A stretch of DNA of 42,105 nucleotides from Bacillota bacterium (GCA_021768085.1 JAETOJ010000024.1:1-42105); one strand, 5' to 3'; positions 14,289-22,274 are shown, numbered from the stretch's first letter. A program made the numbers and translations. The notes: generated by a model not told the origin, from the sequence alone.

Positions 14289-15608
14289 TTACGGTTCCAG
14301 CCGCGTCCGATCCCGGGGGAACAGGGACGCGTACCGGATGTTGTCCAGTCCGCACAACTGCATAGTCAGCCGTTCCAGCCCGATGCCCAGCCCGCCGTGG
14401 GGCGGCATTCCGTGCTTGTGGATCATCAGGTAGCTCTCAAAGTCCGCCGGATCCATCCCCCGGGCCTCCATCTTGGCCACCTGGGCAGCGTAGTCGTGCA
14501 CCCGCTGGCCCCCGGTGGTCACCTCCAGCCCCCGGAACAGCAGGTCGAAGGACAAGGTATATTTGGGATCGTCCGGGTCGTCCATGGCGTAGAAGGGCCG
14601 CTTTTTGGAGGGGTAGTGGGTGACGAACACGAAGTCGCTGCCGTACTCCTCCCTGGCGTACCGCCCGATGTGGGCCTCCTCCTCCGGCTCCAGGTCGTAG
14701 GGATCCCGGATCCGGTAGCCGTACCGCTCCGCCGCCAGCCGTTTGGCCTCGTCGAACCGCAGGCAGGGGATGCGGTCAACCTCCGGCAGATCCAGCCCCA
14801 GCAGGGCCAGCTCTGGGGCGTACGCCCGGGCCAGCAGATCCATGGCGTGGCGGAGATAGCCTGCCTCCATCTCCATGATATCATAAAAGGAGCGGAGATA
14901 CCCCATCTCTAAGTCCAGCCCGGTGTATTCGTTGAGGTGCCGGGGGGTGGCGTGTTTTTCCGCCCGAAACACGGGGCCGATCTCAAACACCCGCTCATAC
15001 ACCCCCACCATGGTCTGCTTATAGAACTGGGGGGACTGGGCCAGGTATGCCTTTTTGCCGAAGTAGTCCAGCCGGAAGATGTTGGAGCCCCCCTCCGCCC
15101 CGGCATGGACGATCTTGGGCGTGTGGATCTCGGTGAAGCCCTCCCCGGTGAGGTAGTCCCGGAAGGCCCGGGCCAGCCCCTCCTGGAGTTTGAACACCGC
15201 CCGGGCCCGCTCATGGCGCAGCACGGCGGGGCGCAGGGCCAGCCCGGTGTCCAGGTGGAGCCCCATCCGCCGTTTGGACAGGGGTACGGGCATGGGGGCA
15301 GCGGGCAGGGACAGCACGGTGAGGGTGTCCGCGGCGATCTCAAAGCCACCGGGGGCCCGGGGCTCGGCCCGGAGGGAACCGGACAGCTCCACGCAGCACT
15401 CCTCGCACAGCCCGTCCGGGAGCAGATCCGGGGGGCACACGCATTGAACCATCCCCCGGGCCAGCCGCAGGGTGAGGAAGGCCACTCCCCCCATGTCCCG
15501 CAGGGCGTGGATTGCGCCGTGGACGGCGACGGGCCGATTATTCAGCCCGCCCCCCGCGAGATCTTGCCAGACAGTCGGTTGTTTGCTTGCGCCAGTGACG
15601 AACTTCAT
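14289..15608 (-). CDS. aspS: Aspartate-tRNA(Asn) ligase (archaeal-type, probably non-discriminating AspRS)
   Basis: This class II tRNA synthetase is of the shorter archaeal/eukaryal type (439 residues; bacterial AspRS is near 590 with an extra GAD domain). An N-terminal OB anticodon-binding domain (about 20-105) precedes the catalytic core with motif 2 region GPVFRAEKHATPRHLNEYTGLDLEMG and motif 3 GLGIGLERLTMQLCG. Because it heads an operon with gatCAB, it most likely charges tRNA(Asn) with Asp, which GatCAB then amidates to Asn. That pairing and a probable Asn-specific T-box support a non-discriminating enzyme (inference). Of two close starts, ATG 15608 is chosen because it is 9 bases from GAGGAG; ATG 15614 is only 3 away. 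Confidence 0.92.
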   Translation of the reverse strand: MKFVTGASKQPTVWQDLAGGGLNNRPVAVHGAIHALRDMGGVAFLTLRLARGMVQCVCPPDLLPDGLCEECCVELSGSLRAEPRAPGGFEIAADTLTVLSLPAAPMPVPLSKRRMGLHLDTGLALRPAVLRHERARAVFKLQEGLARAFRDYLTGEGFTEIHTPKIVHAGAEGGSNIFRLDYFGKKAYLAQSPQFYKQTMVGVYERVFEIGPVFRAEKHATPRHLNEYTGLDLEMGYLRSFYDIMEMEAGYLRHAMDLLARAYAPELALLGLDLPEVDRIPCLRFDEAKRLAAERYGYRIRDPYDLEPEEEAHIGRYAREEYGSDFVFVTHYPSKKRPFYAMDDPDDPKYTLSFDLLFRGLEVTTGGQRVHDYAAQVAKMEARGMDPADFESYLMIHKHGMPPHGGLGIGLERLTMQLCGLDNIRYASLFPRDRTRLEP

Positions 15609-15614
15609 AATCAT

Positions 15615-15917
15615 TCACTCCTCATAGATAAAATAAAATCCCGGACTGTACAAACGTACAGTCCGGGACGGAATCAACAAATGAATCCGCGGTACCACCC
15701 GCGTTGCCCCTCCAGCAAGGGGCCTCTCTCGAGCCCCGGTAACGTAGGGAGGACGGACGGCCCTACGCCCCCAACCGGGGGTTCGAACCGTCGGCTCGGA
15801 AGTGTTGCGCCATCTCGTCTTTCCGGGGCGGGCTTTCAGTCGGTGGCCCGCGTTCTCTGTCGGACGCCGTGAGGGGCGGTCTTCGTCAATGCCTTTGGAT
15901 ATTGGTTTGTTGATTTC
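15615..15917 (-). promoter_or_regulatory. T-box riboswitch, probable tRNA(Asn) sensor, controlling aspS-gatCAB
   Basis: Read on the minus strand, the leader contains a long stem I (about 15792-15890). The T-box sequence GGGTGGTACCGCGG is at complement 15687-15700 and pairs with the tRNA acceptor end. The terminator is at 15639-15668: a perfect 13-bp stem with loop AAAC, then TTTTATTTT. The specifier is probably AAC (Asn) at complement 15804-15806, by its position nine bases before CCGAG-type closing bases, the same geometry as the Leu T-box at 39193. Low charged tRNA(Asn) would favour the antiterminator and switch on the enzymes that make Asn-tRNA(Asn). T-box identity is firm; the specifier is inferred. 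Confidence 0.9.
15639..15668 (-). terminator. T-box intrinsic terminator
   Basis: TCCCGGACTGTAC (15639-15651) and GTACAGTCCGGGA (15656-15668) form a perfect 13-bp stem with loop AAAC. On the minus strand it is followed by TTTTATTTT. Its upstream arm would compete with T-box antiterminator pairing. Confidence 0.9.
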
Positions 15918-15946
15918 ATAATACGCCCTATTGTTCCCCGTGTCAA
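15918..15946 (-). promoter_or_regulatory. Promoter of the aspS-gatCAB operon
   Basis: On the minus strand: perfect TTGACA (15941-15946), 17-bp spacer, TATTAT (15918-15923). Confidence 0.85.
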
Positions 15947-15990
15947 CCGGGGATTCTCCAAAAATTCCTGTAGCCCGATGGGAAAAAATA

Positions 15991-15999
15991 TGGTACAAT
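15991..15999 (+). promoter_or_regulatory. Extended -10 promoter of the uracil-DNA glycosylase gene
   Basis: TGGTACAAT (15991-15999), an extended -10 of form TGnTACAAT, with no good -35 box at the right distance. The start codon is 35 bp downstream, after AGGAGG. Confidence 0.5.
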
Positions 16000-16033
16000 A
16001 CCCAAAGAACCTATACACAGGAGGGATAACCCC

Positions 16034-16606
16034 ATGGCAAATTGGGAAGAATTGGAGCGCCGCTGTCTGGGCTGCCAGAAGTGCGCCCTGGCGGATACCC
16101 GCACCCATGTGGTGTTCGGCAAGGGTCCCCGGGATGCGAAGATCCTGTTCATCGGGGAGGGCCCCGGGGAGAACGAGGATCTTCAGGGAGAGCCTTTTGT
16201 GGGCCGGGGCGGTCAGCTTTTGGACGAGATGCTGGGCCTGGTGGGGCTCAGCCGAAATAAGAACTTTTACATCACCAACATCGTCAAGTGCCGTCCGCCC
16301 AAGAATCGGGATCCGCTGAACACCGAGCAGGACGCCTGTATCGGCTACCTCTGGGAGCAGATGGAGCTGATCCGCCCGAAGATTGTGGTGTGCCTGGGCC
16401 GGATTGCCGCCATGCGGCTCATCAAGCCGGACTACCGCATCACCAAAGAGCACGGCCAGTGGGTGGAGAAGGACGGGGTGCTTTACACCGCTATCTACCA
16501 CCCCGCCGCTCTGCTGCGGGATCCCACCAAGAAGCCGGACACCTTCGCGGACTTGCGAGAGATCCGGGCGAAGATCCGGGAGCTGTGCCCGGAGGCTTAC
16601 ACCTGA
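16034..16606 (+). CDS. Family 4 uracil-DNA glycosylase (iron-sulfur type)
   Basis: This DNA repair enzyme removes uracil arising from cytosine deamination. It has 190 residues, typical for UdgA/family 4. Seen: N-terminal cysteines Cys11, Cys14 and Cys17 (CLGCQKC) that with two later cysteines (VKCRPP and VVCLG) supply the 4Fe-4S ligands; the active-site motif GEGPGENED (family 4 has GE.PG.NED); ITNIVKCRPPKNRDP; and the C-terminal YHPAALLRDP carrying the catalytic His. AGGAGG is 8 bases before the ATG. The 3' end overlaps the convergent SSB-like gene by 10 bp. Confidence 0.95.
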   Translation: MANWEELERRCLGCQKCALADTRTHVVFGKGPRDAKILFIGEGPGENEDLQGEPFVGRGGQLLDEMLGLVGLSRNKNFYITNIVKCRPPKNRDPLNTEQDACIGYLWEQMELIRPKIVVCLGRIAAMRLIKPDYRITKEHGQWVEKDGVLYTAIYHPAALLRDPTKKPDTFADLREIRAKIRELCPEAYT

Positions 16607-17211
16607 TCGTCTGGCCCTAAAAGGTTCATTACCGAGATCTCAAAGGCTGTCCGCTCCACCTGCTCCCCGTCGATGAGCTTGTGGTACTGGCGGCTTTGCA
16701 GCCGCCCCTCCAGCCGGAGCTTATCCCCTACGTCCAACCCGCCGCAGTGGACGGCCAGGGAGCCCCAGGCGATGCAGGGTAAGTAGTCCGCCCGGCCATA
16801 GGGCCGGTTGACGGCCAGCAGCAGATCGCAGATCTCCCGGCCCAGGGGAGTGCGCCGGGCCACCGGTTTCCGGCACAGCGCCCCGGCCAGGGTTAGGCGG
16901 TTCTCCCCCTCCTCCACCGGGGCGGGGCGGGCGGATCGCACCAGCACGGTGATCACCAGCTTGCTGCCCTGGCCGGAGCGGTTGTTGTAGGAGCGTACCT
17001 CCCCCTCCGCCTCAATCCACCGGCCCTGGGCCCACAGTGCTGGGTCAGGGTTAGCGGTGATCAGGTTGAGCACATCGTCCACCCCGGACAGCCGGGGCAC
17101 CCGCAGGGGCGACACATAGTAGTCCACCCCGTGGTTCTGATGGGAGAGGGCGGGCGGGGCCGCCGCCTGCCCCCGTAGCAGGATTTTGTTTTCCCCTCTG
17201 AATTCATCCAT
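16597..17211 (-). CDS. Single-stranded DNA-binding protein-like OB-fold protein
   Basis: This 204-residue protein has in its middle and C-terminal part (about 105-195: NRLTLAGALCRKPVARRTPLGREI, ICDLLLAVNRPYG, DYLPCIAWGSLA, GDKLRLEGRLQSRQY) the SSB OB-fold pattern: paired strands, then a conserved DYL.CIAWG segment. The N-terminal 100 residues contain a second, weaker OB-like region (LRGQAAAPPALSHQ, YYVSPLRVPRLSG, IEAEGEVRSYNN). There is no acidic DDDIPF tail, so it is probably not the main replication SSB; this two-part form occurs in Clostridia beside a normal ssb. The start is placed at ATG 17211, 10 bases from ACGGAG; GTG 17220 is too close to that site. It is convergent with the glycosylase. 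Confidence 0.7.
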   Translation of the reverse strand: MDEFRGENKILLRGQAAAPPALSHQNHGVDYYVSPLRVPRLSGVDDVLNLITANPDPALWAQGRWIEAEGEVRSYNNRSGQGSKLVITVLVRSARPAPVEEGENRLTLAGALCRKPVARRTPLGREICDLLLAVNRPYGRADYLPCIAWGSLAVHCGGLDVGDKLRLEGRLQSRQYHKLIDGEQVERTAFEISVMNLLGPDDQV

Positions 17212-17279
17212 TGGTATCACGCTCCGTTGTCATGTGTTGGCCTGTTCACTATATGCCCGAGGTACGCCAAGTATGCCCA

Positions 17280-17307
17280 TTGACAAATGGGGTGGGGGGC
17301 GTATAAA
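17280..17307 (+). promoter_or_regulatory. Promoter of the 17368 gene
   Basis: TTGACA (17280-17285), 16-bp spacer, TATAAA (17302-17307); the overlapping TAAAAT (17304-17309) would give an 18-bp spacer. Two copies of TATGCCC lie just upstream. Confidence 0.65.
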
Positions 17308-17367
17308 ATAGAGGGGATCGGGGAGCCCGGGCGCTCCCCCGCGAACCAGGCCGAAGGAGGGCTGAAG

Positions 17368-17775
17368 ATGGAATTGGAGCTGACACGCAAGCAGCTGCGC
17401 CGGCTGCTGGATTTGGTATACATCGGGAACTGGATTCTCAATTCCACCCGGGGCGAGGATCGATTTAAGGACTATGACGAGGTGGAGAGCTTGCTCTTTG
17501 CCCGGGCCGCCCAGGAGGGGATGCCCTCTCTGGCGGAGACCTATCAGGGCGAGGTGATCCCCTCCCGGGCCTTTGCCGAGGGGGGCATACACGAGGCCAT
17601 AATGGAATATGAGAATAACGTGTTCTTTGAGATTCTGGCGGAGGATCTGGCCCGCCGGGACATGGACGACGTGCCCATCGACGAGAGCAACTACGACGAG
17701 CTGGCCCAACGCATCGACGCCTACATCGACGAGTTTGAGGCCCACGGCACCGACAACATCACCGTGGACTGCTGA
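17368..17775 (+). CDS. Acidic protein of unknown function
   Basis: I do not recognise this 135-residue protein. It is acidic and helical, with no signal peptide, membrane segment or cysteine motif (the only Cys is the last residue). Visible parts are RKQLRRLLDLVYIGNWILNS near the start, a middle EYENNVFFEILAEDLARRD, and the end YDELAQRIDAYIDEFEAHGTD. The start ATG 17368 is fixed by AAGGAGG 7 bases upstream. It has its own good promoter and is followed 33 bp later by a lipoprotein gene. The coding bias matches the surrounding chromosome, so it is a real gene. Confidence 0.75.
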   Translation: MELELTRKQLRRLLDLVYIGNWILNSTRGEDRFKDYDEVESLLFARAAQEGMPSLAETYQGEVIPSRAFAEGGIHEAIMEYENNVFFEILAEDLARRDMDDVPIDESNYDELAQRIDAYIDEFEAHGTDNITVDC

Positions 17776-17808
17776 GCTTGCGCCCCATTGGAAGGATTGG
17801 AACTATTG

Positions 17809-18417
17809 ATGAAAAAACTGAGCTTGCTGCTGGCCGTGTTGCTGTGCGGAATGTTGGCGGCCTGTCAGGCCACTGCTCCGCGGGAGACGGCCGCTCCGTC
17901 CCCCGCGGCCACGGAGACGCCCGTTCCTACGGAGCCAGACCCCACAGCGGAGCCAACTCAGCCCGCAATAGAGGATCGACCCGCGGTGCTATACATCGGT
18001 ACCAAGGCCGGCGGCTTCCAGGAGTACCTCATGGAGCATGAGGGGGAGCTGACGCCGGAGAAGCTGATCCAGGGAATTGGGGATCTCACCGGCTGGGATC
18101 TGACTCTGGCCGAGCCGGTGACGGACGGCAAGGGAGGGATGAGCGTATGCCTGGCCAACAGCTCGTCACTGTTCCAGGGACCGCCGGATCCCCAGAAGGA
18201 CGAGTTCCATATGTATAGCGCGGAGCAGCTGGCGGAGACCATTCTGGATAGCATCCAGAAGACGCTCCAGAACTACTATGTCCTTGCTCCAGGTGACCCG
18301 GACAATCTGGATATCTGGTACTACATGGAGGGTGAAAAACCCCTGGAGCTGCCGGAGCTGGGTCTGTCCTGGCCGCTGGAGGAGCCCTACCAGTGGGCGT
18401 CCGTCCAGCGGGGCTGA
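17809..18417 (+). CDS. Lipoprotein with a weak GerMN-like domain
   Basis: This predicted lipoprotein has 202 residues: the signal MKKLSLLLAVLLCGMLAAC ends with lipobox LAAC. A Pro/Thr/Ala/Glu linker (about 25-60) and a globular domain follow. That domain (AVLYIGTKAGGFQEYLMEHEG, LTPEKLIQGIGDLTGWD, AETILDSIQKTLQNYY, LDIWYYMEGEKPLELPELGL) follows the order of GerMN domains found in spore-germination and sporulation lipoproteins, but matches loosely. The function is therefore open: envelope or sporulation are guesses from the domain. GGAAGGA lies 12 bases before the ATG. It forms a pair with the acidic protein upstream and ends at a structured 3' region with a strong terminator. Confidence 0.65.
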   Translation: MKKLSLLLAVLLCGMLAACQATAPRETAAPSPAATETPVPTEPDPTAEPTQPAIEDRPAVLYIGTKAGGFQEYLMEHEGELTPEKLIQGIGDLTGWDLTLAEPVTDGKGGMSVCLANSSSLFQGPPDPQKDEFHMYSAEQLAETILDSIQKTLQNYYVLAPGDPDNLDIWYYMEGEKPLELPELGLSWPLEEPYQWASVQRG

Positions 18418-18425
18418 GCCGGAAA

Positions 18426-18486
18426 CTGCCGCAGGGTGCGGAGGAAGCATAGTGTCTCCTCCAATGGTGGGGGAGAGCTGCGGCAG
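18426..18486. repeat. Nested inverted repeats in the 3' region of the lipoprotein gene
   Basis: CTGCCGCAG (18426-18434) and CTGCGGCAG (18478-18486) are exact reverse complements. Between them GGAGGA and TCCTCC form a second dyad. Together with the terminator at 18527 the region could fold into a chain of hairpins, as in a structured 3' UTR or small RNA. Confidence 0.45.
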
Positions 18487-18526
18487 GGCTGCACGCAGTG
18501 TAGCGAAAAAACTGTTTCGACAGGGT

Positions 18527-18565
18527 AAAGCGGGCGGGGACAGGCGATCCTCGCCCGCTTTTTGT
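18527..18565 (+). terminator. Terminator after the lipoprotein gene
   Basis: A 14-bp stem (18527-18540 with 18548-18561; one G-T pair), loop CAGGCGA, then TTTTTG. The A-rich start of the stem also gives a minus-strand T-run, so it may also serve the convergent hemerythrin gene. Confidence 0.85.
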
Positions 18566-18594
18566 GTGCTTGCGTCGGTAGAGCCTGCCCGCAT

Positions 18595-19515
18595 TCAAGT
18601 GGGCCAGTCATGTGGGGCTGGGCTACCCTCCGCCGGGATCCGGTGGATACACAGGGCAAAACGATCCTGCCCGGCGCTGAACAGCAGGCTGTACTGAGGG
18701 GCGTAGGCCTGGAGGGACGCATGGTATATCCGAGCGTCCAGCAGCCTGACCTCCTCCACTCGGTAGGCGTCGGAGTCCAGCCCGAAGTGGGCCGCGGCCC
18801 GCTGGATCAGGCTTTGGGCGATCTCCCGGATGGCGAAGCGGACGATCTCGTTGACGGCGTAGAACTCCATGCCGAACATGAGTCCCGCTGCCTGGAGCAG
18901 GGAATCCTCCCCGATCACCAGGACGAAGCGCAGCCCCCGGCCGTCCTCGGCCCGGCAGGCCAGTTCGCAGTACCGGGTGTCCCGGATCAGGGCGTCCTGG
19001 GTATACCGGCCCAGATAGCGAACCGGGAGGCCCAGGATCTCCTGAAGGGGCTGGACAATCACCGCCTGGATGACGGAACGCTCGTCCTCGTCCTGGGGCG
19101 GGCGGAGCAGGGCGGCGTGTTCGCCGGTGATGGCCCGATCCTCAATCATAATGTGACCGGTGAGCCAGCCGATGCATACGCCGATAAAATGCTGCACCGC
19201 CTCGGTGGAAAAATTGGAGGCGTAGAGCTCCCGCTCCAGCGCGGGCAGGGTCTCCCGCCGCATTCTGTCGTGAAGGCGTTTGTGAACCAGATATCCGGGA
19301 TAGCCGATCTCCCGCATATAGGCCTCCTCCTCCGCAAAGTGCTTGACGGCGTAAGCCTTGAAATATTTAATGCCCTCCACACAGGCAAACCTGTCCTCGT
19401 GGCGCTCCACGTAGAGCTCCATGATCTTTTCCACGATGGAAAACAGCCTGCGGTGGGCCTGATCCACAATCTCGACGCCGATATTAAACCGATCCTGCCA
19501 TTGGATCTGCTGCAT
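18595..19515 (-). CDS. Hemerythrin domain fused to a CheX-like domain
   Basis: This is a 306-residue cytoplasmic protein. Residues 1-135 are a bacteriohemerythrin: start WQDRFNIGVEIVDQAH with His21, then KHFAEEE (His59, Glu63), HKRLHDR (His78, His82) and WLTGHIMIED (last His and Asp), the full set of ligands for a di-iron oxygen-binding site. Residues about 150-300 (SVIQAVIVQPLQEILGLPV, ELACRAEDGRGLRFVLVIG, FYAVNEIVRFAIREIAQSL) resemble the CheX/CheC-type phosphatase fold, though the catalytic E-x2-N pattern is not clear. An oxygen-sensing role tied to signalling fits an anaerobe (inference). No chemotaxis gene is nearby. It is transcribed convergently to the lipoprotein gene. Confidence 0.7.
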   Translation of the reverse strand: MQQIQWQDRFNIGVEIVDQAHRRLFSIVEKIMELYVERHEDRFACVEGIKYFKAYAVKHFAEEEAYMREIGYPGYLVHKRLHDRMRRETLPALERELYASNFSTEAVQHFIGVCIGWLTGHIMIEDRAITGEHAALLRPPQDEDERSVIQAVIVQPLQEILGLPVRYLGRYTQDALIRDTRYCELACRAEDGRGLRFVLVIGEDSLLQAAGLMFGMEFYAVNEIVRFAIREIAQSLIQRAAAHFGLDSDAYRVEEVRLLDARIYHASLQAYAPQYSLLFSAGQDRFALCIHRIPAEGSPAPHDWPT

Positions 19516-19680
19516 ATTAAGCTCATTCCTTCCTGACGGCAGATAGAACAGCCGGCGGGCAGGGAATCCGGACGGGGCTTGTCTTGTGCCCGAGGAGGCG
19601 TATGGCCCTCGAAACCCGCCGGCAACACCATTCTATGCCCCGGCGCCGGAAAGGTTCGGGGCAAAATCAGCCGCCCCCAC

Positions 19681-19709
19681 TTGTTTCCCCCCGGTGGATG
19701 TGGTATAAT
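19681..19709 (+). promoter_or_regulatory. Promoter of the ddl-murF cluster
   Basis: TTGTTT (19681-19686), 17-bp spacer, TATAAT (19704-19709) preceded by TGTGG. The ddl start is 55 bp downstream. Confidence 0.75.
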
Positions 19710-19763
19710 TTTCTTTCCAGCATAAAATAGAGGCGAAAGCCTGATGAAATAAGGAGTGCGGCT

Positions 19764-20810
19764 ATGAAAATCGTAATTTTGGCCGGGGGACTCAGCCCCG
19801 AGCGCAATGTGTCCCTGTCCAGTGGCTGCAAGGTGTGTGCCGCCCTGCGGGAGCGAGGGCATGAGGCGGCCCTGGTTGATATGTACCTGGGTACGGCGGG
19901 GGAGCCCGCGGCCCTCTTTGATGCACCCATCCCGGAGGAGCTCACCCGGATCGGGCGGCAGGCCCCGGATCTGGCGGCGGTGCGGGCCGCCCGGAGGTCC
20001 GGGGGAGCCGGCCAGTTCGGCCCCGGGGTGCTGGAACTGTGCCGCCTGGCGGACGTGGTGTTCCTGGGCCTCCACGGGGCCTGCGGGGAGGACGGCCGGG
20101 TGCAGGCGGCCTTTGACCTGCTGGGCATCCCTTACACCGGGGCGGGCCACCTGGGCAGCGCCATCGCCATGGACAAGGATCTCACCAAGCGCATGGTGGC
20201 GCCGCTGGGCGTCCAGACCCCCAGGTGGGAGCTGATCCGGTACACAGCGGAGGATATCCCCGCTTTGACAACCCGTCTGGAGCTGCCCTGCGTGGTGAAG
20301 CCGGTGGCCTCCGGCTCGTCCATCGGGGTGTCCATCGTCCGGGAGCGGGAGGAACTGCCCGCCGCCCTGGAGGACGGCCTGTCCTGCGGCGGCGTGTGCG
20401 TCATCGAGCAGTACATCGCCGGCCGGGAGATCCAGGTGGGCATTTTGGAGGAGCGGGCCCTGCCGTCCATTGAGATCATCCCCAAGGAGGGCTTTTACGA
20501 CTATGAGAACAAGTACCAGCCCGGGGCGGCGGAGGAGATCTGCCCCGCCCCCATCCCGGAGGAGTGGGAGAAGCGCCTGGGCGAGGCGGCGCTCACCGTG
20601 TTCCACGCCCTGGGCCTGTCGGTGTACTCTCGGGCGGACTTCATTGTCACCGAGGACGGTACCCCCTGGTTTTTGGAGATCAACACCCTACCGGGGATGA
20701 CCCCCACCAGCCTGCTGCCCCAGGAGGCGGCTGCGGTGGGCATCGGCTACGGCGAGCTGTGCGAGCGGATCATCAACGCATCCCTGAAGGCCCGAGAGGC
20801 CGGAAACTGA
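19764..20810 (+). CDS. ddl: D-alanine--D-alanine ligase
   Basis: Ddl joins two D-Ala with ATP to give the D-Ala-D-Ala end of the peptidoglycan stem peptide. It has 348 residues, usual for the type with an insertion after the first domain. ATP-grasp marks are present: N-terminal VILAGGLSPERNVSLSS, FLGLHGACGEDGRVQAAFDLLGIPYTG, AMDKDLTKRM, CVVKPVASGSSIGVSIV, the metal-binding FLEINTLPGMTPTSLLP and YSRADFI. AAGGAG precedes the ATG. The next gene, murF, adds the product to UDP-MurNAc-tripeptide, so the pair is a functional unit. Confidence 0.96.
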   Translation: MKIVILAGGLSPERNVSLSSGCKVCAALRERGHEAALVDMYLGTAGEPAALFDAPIPEELTRIGRQAPDLAAVRAARRSGGAGQFGPGVLELCRLADVVFLGLHGACGEDGRVQAAFDLLGIPYTGAGHLGSAIAMDKDLTKRMVAPLGVQTPRWELIRYTAEDIPALTTRLELPCVVKPVASGSSIGVSIVREREELPAALEDGLSCGGVCVIEQYIAGREIQVGILEERALPSIEIIPKEGFYDYENKYQPGAAEEICPAPIPEEWEKRLGEAALTVFHALGLSVYSRADFIVTEDGTPWFLEINTLPGMTPTSLLPQEAAAVGIGYGELCERIINASLKAREAGN

Positions 20811-20865
20811 CGGATTGGGAGAGGGAGCGGCCCTGCCGCCCCTTCCGGGAGAGAGGAGCGCCATC

Positions 20866-22257
20866 ATGGAGAAGCTGACACTGAAACAGCTACTGGAGGC
20901 GGTGAACGGCACCCTGCTGGGGGACTTTGCCGATCTGGACGCCGGGGCGGCGGACGTATGCACCGACAGCCGGAGCATCACCCCAGGATGCCTGTTTATC
21001 CCCCTGGAGGGGGAGCGGTTTGACGGCCATTCCTTCATCAACTCCGCCCTGGAGGCGGGGGCGGCGGGCTGCCTCACCGCCCGGGAGCGGGAGAGCTACC
21101 TGCCCGGGAAGTTCTACATCAAGGTGCGCTCCACCCAGCGCGCCCTGTGGGAGCTGGCCCGGTATTACAAGGGGTTGTTCCCCATCCCCTTCATCGCCAT
21201 CACCGGCTCGGTGGGCAAAACCACCACCAAGGACATGGTGGCCGCGGTCTTGGGGGCAAAATTCCGCGTCCACAAGACGGAGGGGAACTTTAACAACGAC
21301 ATCGGCGTGCCCCTCACCCTGCTGAAGCTGGGGCAGGGGCATGAGGTGTGCGTGGTGGAGCTGGGCATGGATCACGCCGGGGAGATCGACAACCTGGCCC
21401 GGCTGGTGGAGCCGGACATGGCCCTCGTCACCAACATCGGGGACGCCCACATCGAGAACCTGGGCAGCCGGGAGAACATTTTCAAGGCCAAGTGCGAGAT
21501 CTTCCCCCATCTGAAGAAGGGCGGGCTGGCCGTCCTCAACGGGGACGATCCCCTGCTGGCCACCCTCCGGGGGACGCTGGCTCAGCGCACTGTGTTCGTG
21601 GGGAGCGGCGAGGGGCTGGACTACACCGCCCGGGATCTGTCCACCGACGGCACCGGGCACCTGAGCTGCCGGATCAAGACGCCTAAAAGCCAGTTTGAGG
21701 CCGATATCCCCGCCCTGGGCAACCACATGATCTACCCCACCCTCATGGCCGCCGCCGTGGGGGAGGCCATGGGCATGGCCCCCGACGAGATCGTCCGGGG
21801 GATCGGGGCCTTCCTGCCCACCAAGATGCGGATGAATATTGTCCGCTGCAAGGGGGACATTGTGATCTTGAACGATGCTTACAACGCCAACCCCCAGTCC
21901 ATGCGGGCGGCTGCGGCGGTCTTAGGCGATGCGGGCCAGAAGCGCCGGAAGGTGGCCGTTGTCGGGGACATGAAGGAGCTGGGCCCCGGCGGGGAGCAGT
22001 TCCACCGGGCGGTGGGGGGCTGCTTTGCCCAGTCCGGAGCGGATCGGCTCATCGCCATCGGAGATCTGGCCCGGTTCATGGCGGAGGGCGCCCGGGACGC
22101 TGGACTGGGGCAGGCGGATTACTTCCCCACGGTGGGGGAGGCGAAGAATGCCCTGCTCCGGGAGCTGCGGGCGGGAACCACTATCTTGGTAAAGGCATCC
22201 CGCTCCATGCAGTTTGAAAAAATTGTGGATCTGTTGTTGGCAAATGTGCCGGAATGA
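20866..22257 (+). CDS. murF: UDP-N-acetylmuramoyl-tripeptide--D-alanyl-D-alanine ligase
   Basis: MurF attaches D-Ala-D-Ala (made by Ddl upstream) to UDP-MurNAc-tripeptide in the cytoplasm. It has 463 residues from ATG 20866, which follows GAGAGGAG by 7 bases. Mur ligase features: the N-terminal UDP-binding domain with VCTDSRSITPGCLFIPL, the P-loop ITGSVGKTTTKD (about 112-123), EGNFNNDIGVPLTLL, ELGMDHAGEID, the DAYNANPQSM motif typical of MurF, and VVGDMKELG. The stop overlaps the ribosome binding region of the next gene. Confidence 0.96.
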   Translation: MEKLTLKQLLEAVNGTLLGDFADLDAGAADVCTDSRSITPGCLFIPLEGERFDGHSFINSALEAGAAGCLTARERESYLPGKFYIKVRSTQRALWELARYYKGLFPIPFIAITGSVGKTTTKDMVAAVLGAKFRVHKTEGNFNNDIGVPLTLLKLGQGHEVCVVELGMDHAGEIDNLARLVEPDMALVTNIGDAHIENLGSRENIFKAKCEIFPHLKKGGLAVLNGDDPLLATLRGTLAQRTVFVGSGEGLDYTARDLSTDGTGHLSCRIKTPKSQFEADIPALGNHMIYPTLMAAAVGEAMGMAPDEIVRGIGAFLPTKMRMNIVRCKGDIVILNDAYNANPQSMRAAAAVLGDAGQKRRKVAVVGDMKELGPGGEQFHRAVGGCFAQSGADRLIAIGDLARFMAEGARDAGLGQADYFPTVGEAKNALLRELRAGTTILVKASRSMQFEKIVDLLLANVPE

Positions 22258-22274
22258 GGAGTAAAAAATAACCC

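Noticed and set aside
15775..15795. A tRNA T-arm-like GGTTCGAACC in the aspS leader
   Set aside because: No acceptor, D or anticodon arm can be placed around it. It lies between stem I and the antiterminator of a clear T-box.
18418..18565. RNase P RNA, tmRNA or 6S RNA
   Set aside because: It is too short, and the conserved cores (such as the GAGGAAAGTCC region of RNase P RNA) are absent. It is left as a structured 3' region.
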